A stretch of 38,522 nucleotides of DNA from Bacillus sp. MUM 116 (GTDB lineage: Bacteria > Bacillota > Bacilli > Bacillales > Cytobacillaceae). The stretch lies in contig NZ_MLYR01000035.1 of assembly GCF_001866655.1 (NCBI RefSeq), positions 1 through 38,522 of the forward strand. The letters are read 5' to 3'. Position numbers and translations under genes: made by a program. Under the pieces are notes generated by a model, which did no database searches, was not told the DNA's origin, and worked only from the letters and a program-made list of their open reading frames with translations. This document shows positions 1 to 9,001 of the stretch, piece after piece; the first letter of the stretch is position 1, and each line of letters starts with the position of its first letter.

Positions 1-50
1 TGACCCTTATTAAGGTCCAATAGCAACAAAGTTTACGAAAAGAGCCTTTA
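1..50 (+). repeat. Dispersed intergenic repeat 2, copy 1
   Basis: The core GCAACAAAGTTTACGAAAAG, preceded by a CCTTATTAAGGTCC-like stretch, is repeated almost unchanged at 24555-24604, and a diverged inverted copy lies at 24438-24476. The copy sits at the window edge and may be incomplete. Its function is unknown; it lies upstream of a gene here and also at 24.6 kb. Confidence 0.7.
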
Positions 51-133
51 ATTAAGATGCGAGAAACATTTTCTTATTGTTTTAAAAATTAAAAAGATTT
101 AGGTAAAATGATAGGGGAGGAGGGTGGTCACAA

Positions 134-1129
134 ATGAAAGCACAGGTGATTAAAAAATTTGGAAATCCATCTGTTTTTGAAATTGCTGAGGTTCCTAAGC
201 CTGAAGCAATTCTTGGGCATGTTGTTATTCAAGTAAAAGCGACAAGTGTAAATCCGATTGATACAAAGATTCGTGGCGGAGTGGTACCAGCAGTTGCACC
301 AGAGTTTCCAGCGGTGTTACACGGCGATGTAGCAGGAGTTGTTGTTGAGGTAGGAAAGGGAGTAACAGAGTTCAAGATCGGTGATGAAGTCTTTGGTTGT
401 GCGGGCGGTTTTAAAGGAACGGGCGGTGCCCTTGCTGAATATATGCTTGCGGATGCGCAGCTTCTAGCTCCTAAACCAAAAAATTTAACGATGGCACAAG
501 CAGCGGCACTTCCTTTAGTTACAATTACTGCATGGGAGGCACTTTTTAATCGTGCAAATGTTCAAAATAGACAAACGGTACTTATTCATGCCGCTACAGG
601 CGGGGTAGGTCATGTTGCCATTCAACTAGCAAAGCTAGCTGGTGCAAAAGTATTCACTACGGCTTCATCAGAGGAAAAGTTAAGCATTGGAAAGCGTCTG
701 GGTGCAGATGTGTCCATTAATTATCGGAAACAGACAGTGGATGAGTACGTAAAGGAACATACAGATGGAAAAGGCTTTGATGTTGTGTTTGATACGGTCG
801 GTGGCGAAAACCTCGATCGGTCTTTTCAAGCTGCTGCCACTTACGGAACAGTATTATCAATCGCAGCACGCTCAACGCATGACTTGTCCCCTCTCCATGC
901 TAAGGCATTATCCTTACATATTACCTTCATGCTTTTAAAAGTAATGAATAAAGAGCAAAGGCATGAATATGGGAAAATCTTACGAGAAGTAAAAACTCTT
1001 ATTGAGGAAGGGAAGCTTCATCCGTTAATCGATGAAAGAGTTTTTAATTTTGATGAAGTAAATGAAGCACATACTTTACTGGAATCTAATGAGGCAATTG
1101 GAAAGATTGTATTGACAAATGAATGGTAA
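134..1129 (+). CDS. Zinc-free MDR oxidoreductase (quinone oxidoreductase-like)
   Basis: A 331-residue medium-chain dehydrogenase/reductase of the NADPH:quinone oxidoreductase (zeta-crystallin) branch. It has an N-terminal GroES-like domain (about 25-110, with the SVNPIDTKIR signature) and a Rossmann domain with the glycine-rich motif AATGGVGHVA at about 153-162. The cysteine cluster of the structural zinc of classical alcohol dehydrogenases is absent, so NAD(P)H-dependent reduction of quinones or enals is more likely than alcohol oxidation. A GGGAGGAGGG ribosome binding site precedes the ATG. It is a single gene; a hairpin-plus-U-tract terminator follows at 1265. The family is clear; the substrate cannot be read from sequence. 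Confidence 0.9.
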   Translation: MKAQVIKKFGNPSVFEIAEVPKPEAILGHVVIQVKATSVNPIDTKIRGGVVPAVAPEFPAVLHGDVAGVVVEVGKGVTEFKIGDEVFGCAGGFKGTGGALAEYMLADAQLLAPKPKNLTMAQAAALPLVTITAWEALFNRANVQNRQTVLIHAATGGVGHVAIQLAKLAGAKVFTTASSEEKLSIGKRLGADVSINYRKQTVDEYVKEHTDGKGFDVVFDTVGGENLDRSFQAAATYGTVLSIAARSTHDLSPLHAKALSLHITFMLLKVMNKEQRHEYGKILREVKTLIEEGKLHPLIDERVFNFDEVNEAHTLLESNEAIGKIVLTNEW

Positions 1130-1264
1130 CTAGCGGGGAATTTACCCCTTCAAGATTAGAGAAGAAATATTTCGCCTCTACACTTATTTATGCGTTACGT
1201 ATACAGCATTATAGCACCGGGGGTAAGGCATCATTTTAGAAAAATAAATAGAAATGAAGAACTG

Positions 1265-1291
1265 GCTGCCAATTTGGCGGCTTTTCTTTTT
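1265..1291 (+). terminator. Rho-independent terminator
   Basis: GCTGCC (1265-1270), loop AATTT, GGCGGC (1276-1281), then a U-rich tract. It lies 135 bases after the oxidoreductase stop. Confidence 0.75.
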
Positions 1292-1518
1292 GTACTATTA
1301 TGTTCAAAAAATAAGGAGGTTGAAAAAATTTCTATAAAGCCAATGGAACATATGATACAATTAGTGTAAATTTACACATTAAAACCTAAAAAAGGAAAGT
1401 ACGTCACTCATGATGCTAATGGATAGGGTTACAAAAGGGAGAAAAGTAATCCAATGATTGAAAACGGACGATTCTCGAAGACAGTTAGGTTCTGCATTTA
1501 AAGGAGTGTGATAAGAAA
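1292..1518. other. Intergenic region with decayed coding-like stretch
   Basis: With the terminator this makes a 389-base gap. An AAGGAGG at 1313 is followed only by a five-codon frame (TTG AAA AAA TTT CTA TAA). Around 1385-1430 a frame reads KGKYVTHDANG before a stop, which looks like a gene relic I cannot place. No intact gene is visible. Confidence 0.4.
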
Positions 1519-2997
1519 TTGAAAAAAATCAAAGTAAACTTTCATATTAAAAAAATCGTTTTCGTGATTCTCTCCCTTATTATTTTTGCATTTTTGATTT
1601 CCTATGCTGTTTTCCAGTTTTCGTTAGCCCACTATAGTGATGACTTGTACCAAGGCAATAAGATCCAGGATGTCGGCAGACTCCTTCCGACTAAAATAGA
1701 GCGGATTGAAAAAGGGAATGAAGTAGAGCAGATTGTCAATATCCTGAAAAGAGCCAAAAGAGATGGATTAAAAGTCAGTATAGCGGGGAAAAGGCACTCC
1801 CAGGGCGGGCATACTTATTATCCAGACGGGGTTGTTTTGGATATGACAAGTTTTAACAAAATTCTAGGAATCAATCAAAAAAGAAAAACCATCCACGTCC
1901 AAAGCGGGGCAACCTGGGATGGCATCCAAAAAGCGCTTGCTCCGGAAGGGCTCGCAGTAAAAGTCATGCAAAGCCAGAATATTTTTACCGTTGGGGGAGC
2001 GATCAGCGTAAATGTGCATGGAAGGGACATTAAAAACGAATCCCTTGGAAAATCGATCAATTGGTTCCATTTATTGCTTCCCAACGGAAAAATTATGAAA
2101 GTCGACTGGAATAGTGAACCGGAACTATTCAAGGATGTATTAGGCGGATACGGTCTATTTGGTGTCATTTTGGATGTGGAATTACAGGTGACAGATGATG
2201 AAGTGTATGAGATCCTTACGAAAAAGGTGAGCGTAGAGGAATTCCCCAACTATGTCCATATTTTAAGGGAAAACCCCGATGTGAAGATGGCTTATGCACG
2301 TATTTCGGTTGCTCCGAAAACATTGATGTACAGCATGTTTGTCGTGGAATACCATAAAACTAAAAAACCCCTGACGGAGAGCCTTCGTAATTTGAAAGAA
2401 GACCAGCAGCCATTTTTGACCTACTCATTACTAAATTTATCTCGAAAAACTAGTTTCGGAAAGGACTGGCTTTGGGACCTTCAGGAAAAATACTTCTTAT
2501 CCCTCAATAAAAGCTTGATCTCAAGAAACAATGCCATGCGTTCGGAAAGCGATTTTCTGCTTTATAAAAACCAAAAGAACACCGACACATTGCAGGAATT
2601 TTTCGTACCAATCGATGAGTATCCTTCTTATATCAAGGATATGAAAGCATTTCTGACAAATGATGACATCAATCTGCTTAACTTTACCATCCGCTACGTA
2701 TCCAAAGACGATTTATCGATGCTTTCTTATGCCAATACCGATATGATCGCTCTTGTGGCATTATTCAACCACGGAAAACAAAAACAGGATGTGGAAAAAG
2801 CCCAAAAATCGATTCAAAAGATGATTGATATTACCTTGAGTCATAATGGTACGTTTTATTTGCCCTATTACCCATACGCTACCAAAAAACAATTGCTTGA
2901 ATCCTATACTAACTTCAACGAATTTGTCCAAGAAAAAGAAAAATACGACCCAAATGAAACCATCTCAAGTCTATTTTTCGAGAGGTATCGTAAGTGA
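1519..2997 (+). CDS. Membrane-anchored FAD-binding oxidoreductase
   Basis: A 492-residue protein starting at TTG; AAGGAG at 1501 is the only good ribosome binding site. Residues 12-34 form one hydrophobic segment after a lysine-rich start, so it is probably an N-in anchored protein or has an uncleaved signal. Next comes a PCMH-type FAD domain (FAD_binding_4), with AGKRHSQGGH at about 89-98 and a glycine-rich GGAISVNVHGRD stretch, as in sugar-lactone and alditol oxidases of the VAO family. The C-terminal half is less typical and would form the substrate cap. The stop overlaps the start of the next gene by four bases (GTGA), so the two are probably translationally coupled. The substrate is unknown; a sugar or sugar lactone is a family-based guess. 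Confidence 0.85.
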   Translation: MKKIKVNFHIKKIVFVILSLIIFAFLISYAVFQFSLAHYSDDLYQGNKIQDVGRLLPTKIERIEKGNEVEQIVNILKRAKRDGLKVSIAGKRHSQGGHTYYPDGVVLDMTSFNKILGINQKRKTIHVQSGATWDGIQKALAPEGLAVKVMQSQNIFTVGGAISVNVHGRDIKNESLGKSINWFHLLLPNGKIMKVDWNSEPELFKDVLGGYGLFGVILDVELQVTDDEVYEILTKKVSVEEFPNYVHILRENPDVKMAYARISVAPKTLMYSMFVVEYHKTKKPLTESLRNLKEDQQPFLTYSLLNLSRKTSFGKDWLWDLQEKYFLSLNKSLISRNNAMRSESDFLLYKNQKNTDTLQEFFVPIDEYPSYIKDMKAFLTNDDINLLNFTIRYVSKDDLSMLSYANTDMIALVALFNHGKQKQDVEKAQKSIQKMIDITLSHNGTFYLPYYPYATKKQLLESYTNFNEFVQEKEKYDPNETISSLFFERYRK

Positions 2998-3518
2998 ATA
3001 CTAAACTAATCATCCGCGGAAGCGTTCTTGTCATTCAGACGGCAATATTTCCCTACTATCTGCTTTTTTTGAAAAATATAGGGGAAACTTACAGCGTGTT
3101 TTCATTGCTCTACGCCATATTTGCTTTATCATCAGCTGCCTGTTTCTATGGGTTATCCCGGATTCCACAGCAAATTCCGATTCATAAAATGTACAGTGTA
3201 TCGTTGTTCGGACTGGGTTTATCCATGATATCGGTACCATTAGCACAAAATGTATTCCATGTTTGCTTAATCCAATGTTTTATGGGGATCTTCCAAGCGT
3301 TTTACAAATTATCGGAAAAAGAATTTGATAAAAAAGACAATATATGCTGGAAAATGGAAAATATTCATCAATTCATTTTGCAACTAATTATCGTGGTAAG
3401 CATTATTGGTGCCGGATTTATATTTGACTGGTTTTCCGTTCACATGCTGTTTTTTCTGGCAGGAACATGGTATATATTAAATTCTTGGCTGGCATTAAAA
3501 AGAAATCAAACTGAATAG
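2994..3518 (+). CDS. Small multi-pass membrane protein, MFS-like half
   Basis: A 174-residue protein starting at GTG inside the stop of the FAD oxidase gene (GTGA overlap), with AGAGG at 2981. It has about five hydrophobic segments (residues 5-25, 32-52, 65-85, 120-145, 148-168) and few charges. The segment pattern resembles the second half of a major-facilitator transporter but is too short for a complete one. Overlap with the oxidase suggests a joint function at the membrane. It may be a degenerate or split transporter; I do not recognise a named family with certainty. Confidence 0.65.
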   Translation: MNTKLIIRGSVLVIQTAIFPYYLLFLKNIGETYSVFSLLYAIFALSSAACFYGLSRIPQQIPIHKMYSVSLFGLGLSMISVPLAQNVFHVCLIQCFMGIFQAFYKLSEKEFDKKDNICWKMENIHQFILQLIIVVSIIGAGFIFDWFSVHMLFFLAGTWYILNSWLALKRNQTE

Positions 3519-3623
3519 CGAATTCCACAGAGACGGTTCTCTTGAAGAAACCATACCCTAACATCATAGACAGGCTCAATATTGGATAAAATAAGTGAAA
3601 AATCGAGATAATGAGGTACAGTC

Positions 3624-4316
3624 ATGGAGCATAAAATTTTGCCTAGGAATGAATGGATCGAAGCAAGAAAAGAACTGCTTAAAAAGGAAAAGGAATTCAC
3701 GAAGTTACGGGATGAACTCACACAGCAGAGACGAGATTTGCCTTGGGAAGCTGTAACAAAGCCTTACACATTTGAAGGACCCAGAGGTAAAATGTCGCTA
3801 TCAGATTTGTTTGCTGAAAAAAGCCAACTTATTGTGTACCATTTCATGTTCAATCCTAGTTGGGATCAAGGCTGCAAACATTGTTCTTTTTGGGCGGATC
3901 ATTACAGTGGTATGATTCCTCACTTATCTCACCGTGATGTCTCTTTTGTCTGTATTTCCCGTGCACCCATAGAAAAGCTGGAAGCATTCAAAGAACGAAT
4001 GGGTTGGACATTTCCTTGGTATTCATCAGGGCAATCGGATTTTAATTATGATTTTCAAGCATCTTTCACCGAAGAAGAATTAGAAAAAAATCAAGCCTTT
4101 TACAACTATACAATGCAGAATCCTATGAGTACCGACAGGGAGGGTGTTAGTGTTTTTTATAAGGATGTTGAAGAAAATATATGTCATACATACTCGACTT
4201 ACGCTCGTGGCATTGACATGTTGAATATCACATACCAGTTTCTTGATTTGGTGCCAAAAGGCCGACAGGATGATCGTGGATTACGGCATCGTGATCAATA
4301 TGTTGCAAAAATATGA
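3624..4316 (+). CDS. DUF899 thioredoxin-like family protein
   Basis: A 230-residue protein typical of the DUF899 (AhpC/TSA-like fold) family. It starts with the helical EWIEARKELLKKEKEFTKLRDEL type segment, then PYTFEGPRGKMSLSDLF (about 48-64), the HFMFNPSWDQGCKHCSFWAD core with a CxxC (about 74-93), and a C-terminal DMLNITYQFLDLVPKGR. Family members are presumed redox proteins, but the substrate is not established. A strong terminator follows immediately, so the gene is probably transcribed alone. No AAGGAGG precedes the ATG; the upstream GAGGTACAGTC is the likely site. Confidence 0.88.
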   Translation: MEHKILPRNEWIEARKELLKKEKEFTKLRDELTQQRRDLPWEAVTKPYTFEGPRGKMSLSDLFAEKSQLIVYHFMFNPSWDQGCKHCSFWADHYSGMIPHLSHRDVSFVCISRAPIEKLEAFKERMGWTFPWYSSGQSDFNYDFQASFTEEELEKNQAFYNYTMQNPMSTDREGVSVFYKDVEENICHTYSTYARGIDMLNITYQFLDLVPKGRQDDRGLRHRDQYVAKI

Positions 4317-4345
4317 AACCAGGTGGGAGATTACCTGGTTTTTTT
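4317..4345 (+). terminator. Rho-independent terminator
   Basis: AACCAGGT (4317-4324) pairs with ACCTGGTT (4333-4340) across a short purine-rich loop and runs into seven T residues. It directly follows the DUF899 stop codon. Confidence 0.9.
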
Positions 4346-4580
4346 CGATTAAAGAACGGTGGAGACAGTTAACTTTACAATAGGTAAAACCGAAGGGGAA
4401 ATGCCTAAATATTTTTTGAACTTGATACCAAATCAATTTAATATGGTATCCATTCCAGTTATTGTGGAAAAATATAGTCGATTAAAGGACAACTAAGTCG
4501 GCACCGGCAAGCGAGGAAGTTGTGCAGCGAGAGCTCACTAAAATGAGAAAGATCTTGGGAATTGTCAGGAGGGAAGAACG
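4346..4580. other. Gap with end of an unidentified gene
   Basis: A frame running up to the next gene reads KSAPASEEVVQRELTKMRKI and onward, ending with TGA that overlaps the ATG of the DnaB remnant. It looks like the 3' end of a lost gene that was coupled to dnaB. A 31-codon frame at 4401-4496 with a poorly spaced ribosome site is not convincing. Confidence 0.35.
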
Positions 4581-5277
4581 ATGATTGAGGTTCAGCCTTA
4601 TAATCAGGAAGCCGAAGAGGCATTCGTCGGAGCGTTCTTTTTAGATGCGGAATTAATCAATGAGTGTACCGTTCGACCGGAGCAACTGTTTACAAAAAAT
4701 TTGCGGCTGATTTATTCGGCAATAAGGAGCTTAAATGAAAAAGGCATTCCGGTGGATATCGTTTCTCTTATAGAGGAACTTAGTGCCGATAATCTTGTTC
4801 GGGTTGGCGGAGTCCACTATATTTCGCAATTAGCAGGAAGCGTGCCAACAACGGCCAACTTTCATTTTTATGAAAAAATGGTTAAGGAATATGATCAGAA
4901 ACGAAAATGGGGCGAGACCGAGTGTAGGAAAAACCTCATTTGCCCTTAATCTTGCTCAACAAGCATCCATTAAAGATGCCTGCGTTATTTTTTCCTTAGA
5001 AATGTCTAAAAAACAGCTGCTCAAACGGATGTCCGGTTTTACGGGAAAAATAGACAGTCTGAAAATGAAAAACCCGAAAAGGGAGTTTCACGAACAGGAT
5101 TGGATGCAATTTTCGGATGCACTTGGAGCCCTATCGAAGGTAAATTTACATATTTTTGACCGAGCAGGGATGGATGTTCCTTACATCTGGTCGAAGGTTC
5201 GAAAATTGAGGAGGGAATATGGCGGACAGAAAAGGATGCTGATTGTGATTGATTACAGTGGAGCTTGGGTTCAATAA
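4581..5277 (+). pseudogene. dnaB: DnaB-type replicative helicase, internally deleted and truncated
   Basis: The first 110 codons encode a good DnaB N-terminal domain (starting MIEVQPYNQEAEEAFVGAFF, ending near YEKMVKEYDQKRK). The reading frame then shifts directly into the Walker A region of the RecA-like domain (ARPSVGKTSFALNLAQQ) followed by VIFSLEMSKKQLLKRM. The linker and first part of the ATPase domain that normally separate these segments are missing. The second segment stops at VIDYSGAWVQ, where an intact helicase would read VIDYLQL and continue for well over 100 residues. The ribosome site (AGGAGGGAA) and start are intact, so a short N-terminal-domain peptide could still be made. Most likely a decayed second copy or phage-derived dnaB. 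Confidence 0.85.
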
Positions 5278-5350
5278 GCGATATGGTCAGTTTTATAGTT
5301 TAGCAGAATTGGAGAGTTGGACTCCTCAGTGAATAATATTAAAGAAAATT

Positions 5351-5387
5351 ATAATTGTTTTATAAACGGCACAATCATATAATTGTG
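5351..5387 (+). promoter_or_regulatory. Candidate MocR operator: direct and inverted ATAATTGT sites
   Basis: ATAATTGT occurs at 5351-5358 and 5379-5386 in the same orientation, 28 bases apart. The second lies in a near-perfect palindrome CACAATCATATAATTGTG (5370-5387). MocR/GabR regulators are known to bind spaced direct repeats near their own promoters, so this is a plausible autoregulatory site just upstream of the gene. A similar CATACAAT/ATTGTATG palindrome forms the terminator after the gene. Confidence 0.45.
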
Positions 5388-5405
5388 TGAAAAAGGATGC
5401 GTATC

Positions 5406-6794
5406 ATGCCGATTAATTCTTTTGAAAACTATCCGATGAGCTGGAAGCCATCGATTGATAAAACTAAAAAGCCTATATATCAAGCACTCGCTGGGCAATT
5501 GGAACAGGATATATTAAACGGGATTTTATTACCTGGAACAAAACTTCCCCCACAGCGAGAACTAGCCGATTATTTAGATTTAAATTTGAGTACCATTTCA
5601 AAAGCTTTTAAAGTGTGTGAGTTGAAGGGATTGCTAAGTGCATCTATTGGAAGTGGCACATTTGTATCGTATGGAGCGTTATCGAATGCGTATTTACTTG
5701 AAGATACAAAGCCAAAGCACTTAATTGAAATGGGAGCAACACTTCCAGATAATGCTTCTTTCGAGCCACTGCTACTCCAACTAAAAAGTATGCTTCAAGA
5801 GACAGATTATGAAAAATGGTTTGGTTATGGTCGGGCAGGCGAAAGTCTTTGGCAAAAGGATGCAGCTATAAAGCTATTCCGAAGAGGTGGGTTTGAAACA
5901 ACAGTTGATCACATTTTATTTGCAAATGGGGGTCAAAATGCGATTGCTGCTACATTGGCAAGTCTTTGTAAGCCTGGAGATCGTATTGGTGTTGACCATC
6001 ATACCTACCCTGGCTTAAAAACCGTTGCAGCAATGCTTAGTGTGCAAATAGTACCTATAAAATCAGAGAACTATGAAATGAGTCCAGTTGCCTTTGAATA
6101 TGCGTGTAAAAATGACAATATTAAAGGCATTTACTTGATCCCTGATTATCATAATCCGACAGCTTCCTTTATGTCTGTTGAGAATCGAAAAATGATTGCA
6201 GCACTTGCCAAAAAGTATAAACAGTTCGTTATTGAAGATGCATCGTACCATCTTCTCAACAAAAAACCACTCCCAGCAGTCGCATCATTTGCCCCAGAAC
6301 AGGTCATCTATATTGCAAGTTTATCTAAATCATTAGCACCAGGGTTACGACTAGCCTACGTAGCAGTGCCGAGTCAATTTAAGGAGGCAATTTCAAAGGC
6401 ACTTTATAATTTAAATATAACAGTTTCCCCGCTATTAGCAGAACTTACAGCACGGACGATTGTATCGAATCAATTTGAAGTCTTAATTGAGGGTCATCGG
6501 GAACAAACCATTCGCAGAAACCAAATCGTAAAAAGCTATTTGGCAGACTATACCTGTTTAGGTGTTGAAACAGGCATCTTTCGTTGGTTGTTATTACCAG
6601 GTAAGATTACAGGTGCTGAATTTGAAACGTTAGCTGCACAACATGGAGTACAAGTGTATGCGGCTGAACGATTTGTAGTAGGAAATAGTTGTCCAGAGCG
6701 GGCTGTAAGAGTTTCTGTTTGTGCACCAGAAACGCTCGAAGAGCTTGAGCAAGGATTGATGATCCTTAAACGTTTGCTAAACTATCTTACCTAA
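5406..6794 (+). CDS. MocR/GabR-type regulator (GntR HTH + aminotransferase fold)
   Basis: About 462 residues. The N-terminal winged helix (about 20-85, with LPPQRELADYLDLNLSTISK) is a GntR DNA-binding domain. The rest is a fold-type I aminotransferase domain with NPTASF and the PLP-binding lysine in YIASLSKSLAPGLRLAY (about residue 300). I chose ATG 5406 (MPINSF) over the in-frame ATG 5397 because AAAAGG at 5391 gives correct spacing only to the former. Proteins of this type are transcription factors using PLP or a PLP adduct as effector. It precedes an MFS exporter, its likely target, with a terminator between them, so the exporter has its own promoter. Confidence 0.88.
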   Translation: MPINSFENYPMSWKPSIDKTKKPIYQALAGQLEQDILNGILLPGTKLPPQRELADYLDLNLSTISKAFKVCELKGLLSASIGSGTFVSYGALSNAYLLEDTKPKHLIEMGATLPDNASFEPLLLQLKSMLQETDYEKWFGYGRAGESLWQKDAAIKLFRRGGFETTVDHILFANGGQNAIAATLASLCKPGDRIGVDHHTYPGLKTVAAMLSVQIVPIKSENYEMSPVAFEYACKNDNIKGIYLIPDYHNPTASFMSVENRKMIAALAKKYKQFVIEDASYHLLNKKPLPAVASFAPEQVIYIASLSKSLAPGLRLAYVAVPSQFKEAISKALYNLNITVSPLLAELTARTIVSNQFEVLIEGHREQTIRRNQIVKSYLADYTCLGVETGIFRWLLLPGKITGAEFETLAAQHGVQVYAAERFVVGNSCPERAVRVSVCAPETLEELEQGLMILKRLLNYLT

Positions 6795-6803
6795 TATTGT
6801 TTG

Positions 6804-6833
6804 CCATACAATTATAGTATTGTATGGTTTTTT
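6804..6833 (+). terminator. Rho-independent terminator
   Basis: CCATACAAT (6804-6812) pairs with ATTGTATGG (6819-6827), followed by six T residues. It sits 9 bases after the MocR stop. Confidence 0.9.
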
Positions 6834-6911
6834 AGTGGATGTTATGATGATTCAAATCTTGTTGGAGGTTTATAAGAATGGAATTAGGTTTCTAGAAAGG
6901 TGGGTTAGATT

Positions 6912-8207
6912 ATGTTACAGAAAGATAGTGTAAAAGCGTTAGACGTTCAATCAGCTTCGTCACAAAGCTACATTCATTCTTCAGAAAAACAAAAATCGTT
7001 ATACAAGCGTACATTATTCGTTGTAAGTATTTCACAAATTTTTGGTGGTGCGGGGTTAGCAGCAGGAGTTACTGTGGGGGCACTTATTGCACAGCAAATG
7101 CTCGGTACTGATGCGTTTGCCGGACTTCCTTCAGCTTTACTTACTTTAGGGTCAGCAGGAGCAGCTTTATTTGTTGGGAGACTTTCGCAAGCGTATGGAC
7201 GTCGTACAGGTCTGACAGCGGGTTTTATAATCGGTGGACTTGGAGCAATAGGAGTCATAGTTGCAGCATTAATAAATAGTGTTTTCCTTTTATTTGCTTC
7301 CCTACTTGTTTATGGTGCAGGTTCAGCAACAAATTTACAAGCTCGTTATGCAGGTACAGACTTAGCGAATAGTAAACAGCGGGCGACTGCTATTAGTATT
7401 ACGATGGCTTTTACAACATTTGGTGCAGTTGCAGGTCCAAATTTAGTGAATGTAATGGGGAATTTCGCCCTTTCGATTGGTGTTCCATCACTTGCCGGTC
7501 CTTTCATTTTAGGAGCGGCAGCCTATATCTTAGCAGGTCTTGTCCTTTTCATCATGCTTCGTCCAGATCCGTTAGTTATAGCAAGAACGATAGTAGCAAC
7601 CAATCAAGAACCTAGTGATAAAGGGCATTTGGAAACAACTGAACAAACAGAAAACAAAAGAGGCATAATCGCTGGGGCAACGATTATGATTCTTACTCAA
7701 ATTGTAATGACAGCGATAATGACCATGACGCCTGTTCATATGATGCATCACGGACTTGGTTTGGGTGCAGTAGGTCTTGTTATTGGTTTTCATATAGGTG
7801 CCATGTATTTTCCTTCACTGGTTACAGGTGTCCTTGTTGATAAGTTGGGGCGTTCTGCGATGGCGATTGCTTCTGGAATTACGCTGCTTCTGGCTGGATT
7901 AATTGCAGCATTTACACCAGGAGATTCTATGGTTCTTCTAGTCATTGCTCTTTCCTTACTTGGATTAGGATGGAATTTTGGTTTGATAAGTGGAACAGCA
8001 CTTCTTGTTGATTCAACTGAAACTTCCACACGGGCTAAAACCCAAGGTGCAGTGGATGTTTTTATTGCTTTGTCTGGAGCTGCCGGCGGAGCCTTATCAG
8101 GAATGATTGTGGCAGGTTCAAATTATCTAACATTATCATTTACTGGAGGGATTTTATCCTTATTACTCATTCCAGTGGTGATATGGTCTCGTAGCGGTAA
8201 AAAATAA
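6912..8207 (+). CDS. MFS transporter (drug/metabolite efflux type)
   Basis: A 431-residue protein with twelve hydrophobic segments, a basic N-terminal tail and a charged central loop (about 215-250, EPSDKGHLETTEQTENK). After segment 2 it carries SQAYGRRTG, the usual loop 2-3 signature of the major facilitator superfamily; the equivalent in the second half is VDKLGRSA. AAAGGTGGG precedes the ATG. It follows the MocR regulator in the same direction. The likely role is proton-driven export of a small molecule from the cytoplasm, induced through the MocR protein; the substrate is unknown. Confidence 0.88.
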   Translation: MLQKDSVKALDVQSASSQSYIHSSEKQKSLYKRTLFVVSISQIFGGAGLAAGVTVGALIAQQMLGTDAFAGLPSALLTLGSAGAALFVGRLSQAYGRRTGLTAGFIIGGLGAIGVIVAALINSVFLLFASLLVYGAGSATNLQARYAGTDLANSKQRATAISITMAFTTFGAVAGPNLVNVMGNFALSIGVPSLAGPFILGAAAYILAGLVLFIMLRPDPLVIARTIVATNQEPSDKGHLETTEQTENKRGIIAGATIMILTQIVMTAIMTMTPVHMMHHGLGLGAVGLVIGFHIGAMYFPSLVTGVLVDKLGRSAMAIASGITLLLAGLIAAFTPGDSMVLLVIALSLLGLGWNFGLISGTALLVDSTETSTRAKTQGAVDVFIALSGAAGGALSGMIVAGSNYLTLSFTGGILSLLLIPVVIWSRSGKK

Positions 8208-8284
8208 GCCATTTTATTTTACGAAAACAGTACTTTTGAGGGAAATATTTGTGGAACTAAATGTGTGCGTTAATTTAAGGTCCG

Positions 8285-8305
8285 GCTGCCAATCAGGCAG
8301 CTTTT
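8285..8305 (+). terminator. Rho-independent terminator
   Basis: GCTGCC, loop AATCA, GGCAGC, then TTTTA. Together with the following CAGTTTAGTTGAA (about 8322-8334) it resembles a degenerate copy of the palindromic repeat family 1 seen after 25 kb. Confidence 0.75.
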
Positions 8306-8746
8306 ACTTATTGTATTATGGACAGTTTAGTTGAAAACATGATGTTGTCCATGCAAACCTTATCTTATGAAAATATTATATATTGTAAAAGCTTTACAGC
8401 TTCGGAAATTCAAACAGATGGTTAAAACTATGGGTCTTGGATACTAGGGATGATGGGAAAGTTATGGATATGGCAGCGATTTTCCGGAGGAAGTGCTTTT
8501 GTAACAAACCTAGTATTGTTCATCTTTTTACTTAGCAATGGAACATCATTTTTTATAACTAATATGGAAAAAATAGAAATAAAATGATAGAAATAAAGGC
8601 CCTTTATCAGGGCTTTTTGTAATAAATTTTTTCCTCGTCCTATCATTTTATTATCTGGTTTTCCATCCCCTAAGAAAGGCGATTGTATTGTATGACAAGA
8701 AAATACTCTGCAATAAAAAAATCTAAGAAGGAAAGGAGGGACCAAA
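8306..8746. other. Gene-poor gap with second terminator
   Basis: No convincing gene. A possible 45-codon frame starting at 8451 (ATGATGGGAAAG) encodes one hydrophobic stretch but has only a weak ribosome site. A hairpin with GCCC (8599-8602) and GGGC (8610-8613) followed by TTTTTG is a second terminator. Confidence 0.5.
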
Positions 8747-9001
8747 TTGCCCTCAGTTATTAATTTAGGATCTATTTATGTAAATTCTCCCCAACCAAGT
8801 TCAGCTGTCGTTGTGGGTGAAGCTTTAATTAATGGTATGGATGCCAATAGGAAATATAACTTAAATCTTGGAGGTTCGTATGGTTTTGCCAATGTGACAA
8901 CCGGTAATATAAATAATATTGTGGATAGTTTTAAAGTGATTGATGGGGTCATCTTTGATCAGGATTTTAAACCAAATATTAGTGGTAAACGGAGTATATA
9001 A
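8747..9001 (+). CDS. GerPA/GerPF-like spore germination protein
   Basis: An 84-residue protein starting at TTG after a strong AAAGGAGGG. The start MPSVINLGSIYVNS, the hydrophobic VVVGE, the glycine-rich middle and a C-terminal IDGVIFDQDFKP resemble the small GerPA/GerPF family (PF10676), proteins of the inner spore coat needed for germinants to reach their receptors. It stands alone, far from any complete gerPABCDEF operon. A mother-cell sigma factor would be expected to drive it, but I did not identify a convincing promoter. The family assignment rests on overall pattern and is moderately secure. Confidence 0.6.
   Translation: MPSVINLGSIYVNSPQPSSAVVVGEALINGMDANRKYNLNLGGSYGFANVTTGNINNIVDSFKVIDGVIFDQDFKPNISGKRSI

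Noticed and set aside
4401..4496. 31-codon frame before the DnaB remnant
   Set aside because: Ribosome site is too close to the ATG and there is no conserved pattern.
8428..8745. Open frame of 105 codons on the minus strand
   Set aside because: It crosses a terminator hairpin and the ribosome site of the next gene, has no family resemblance and biased composition.
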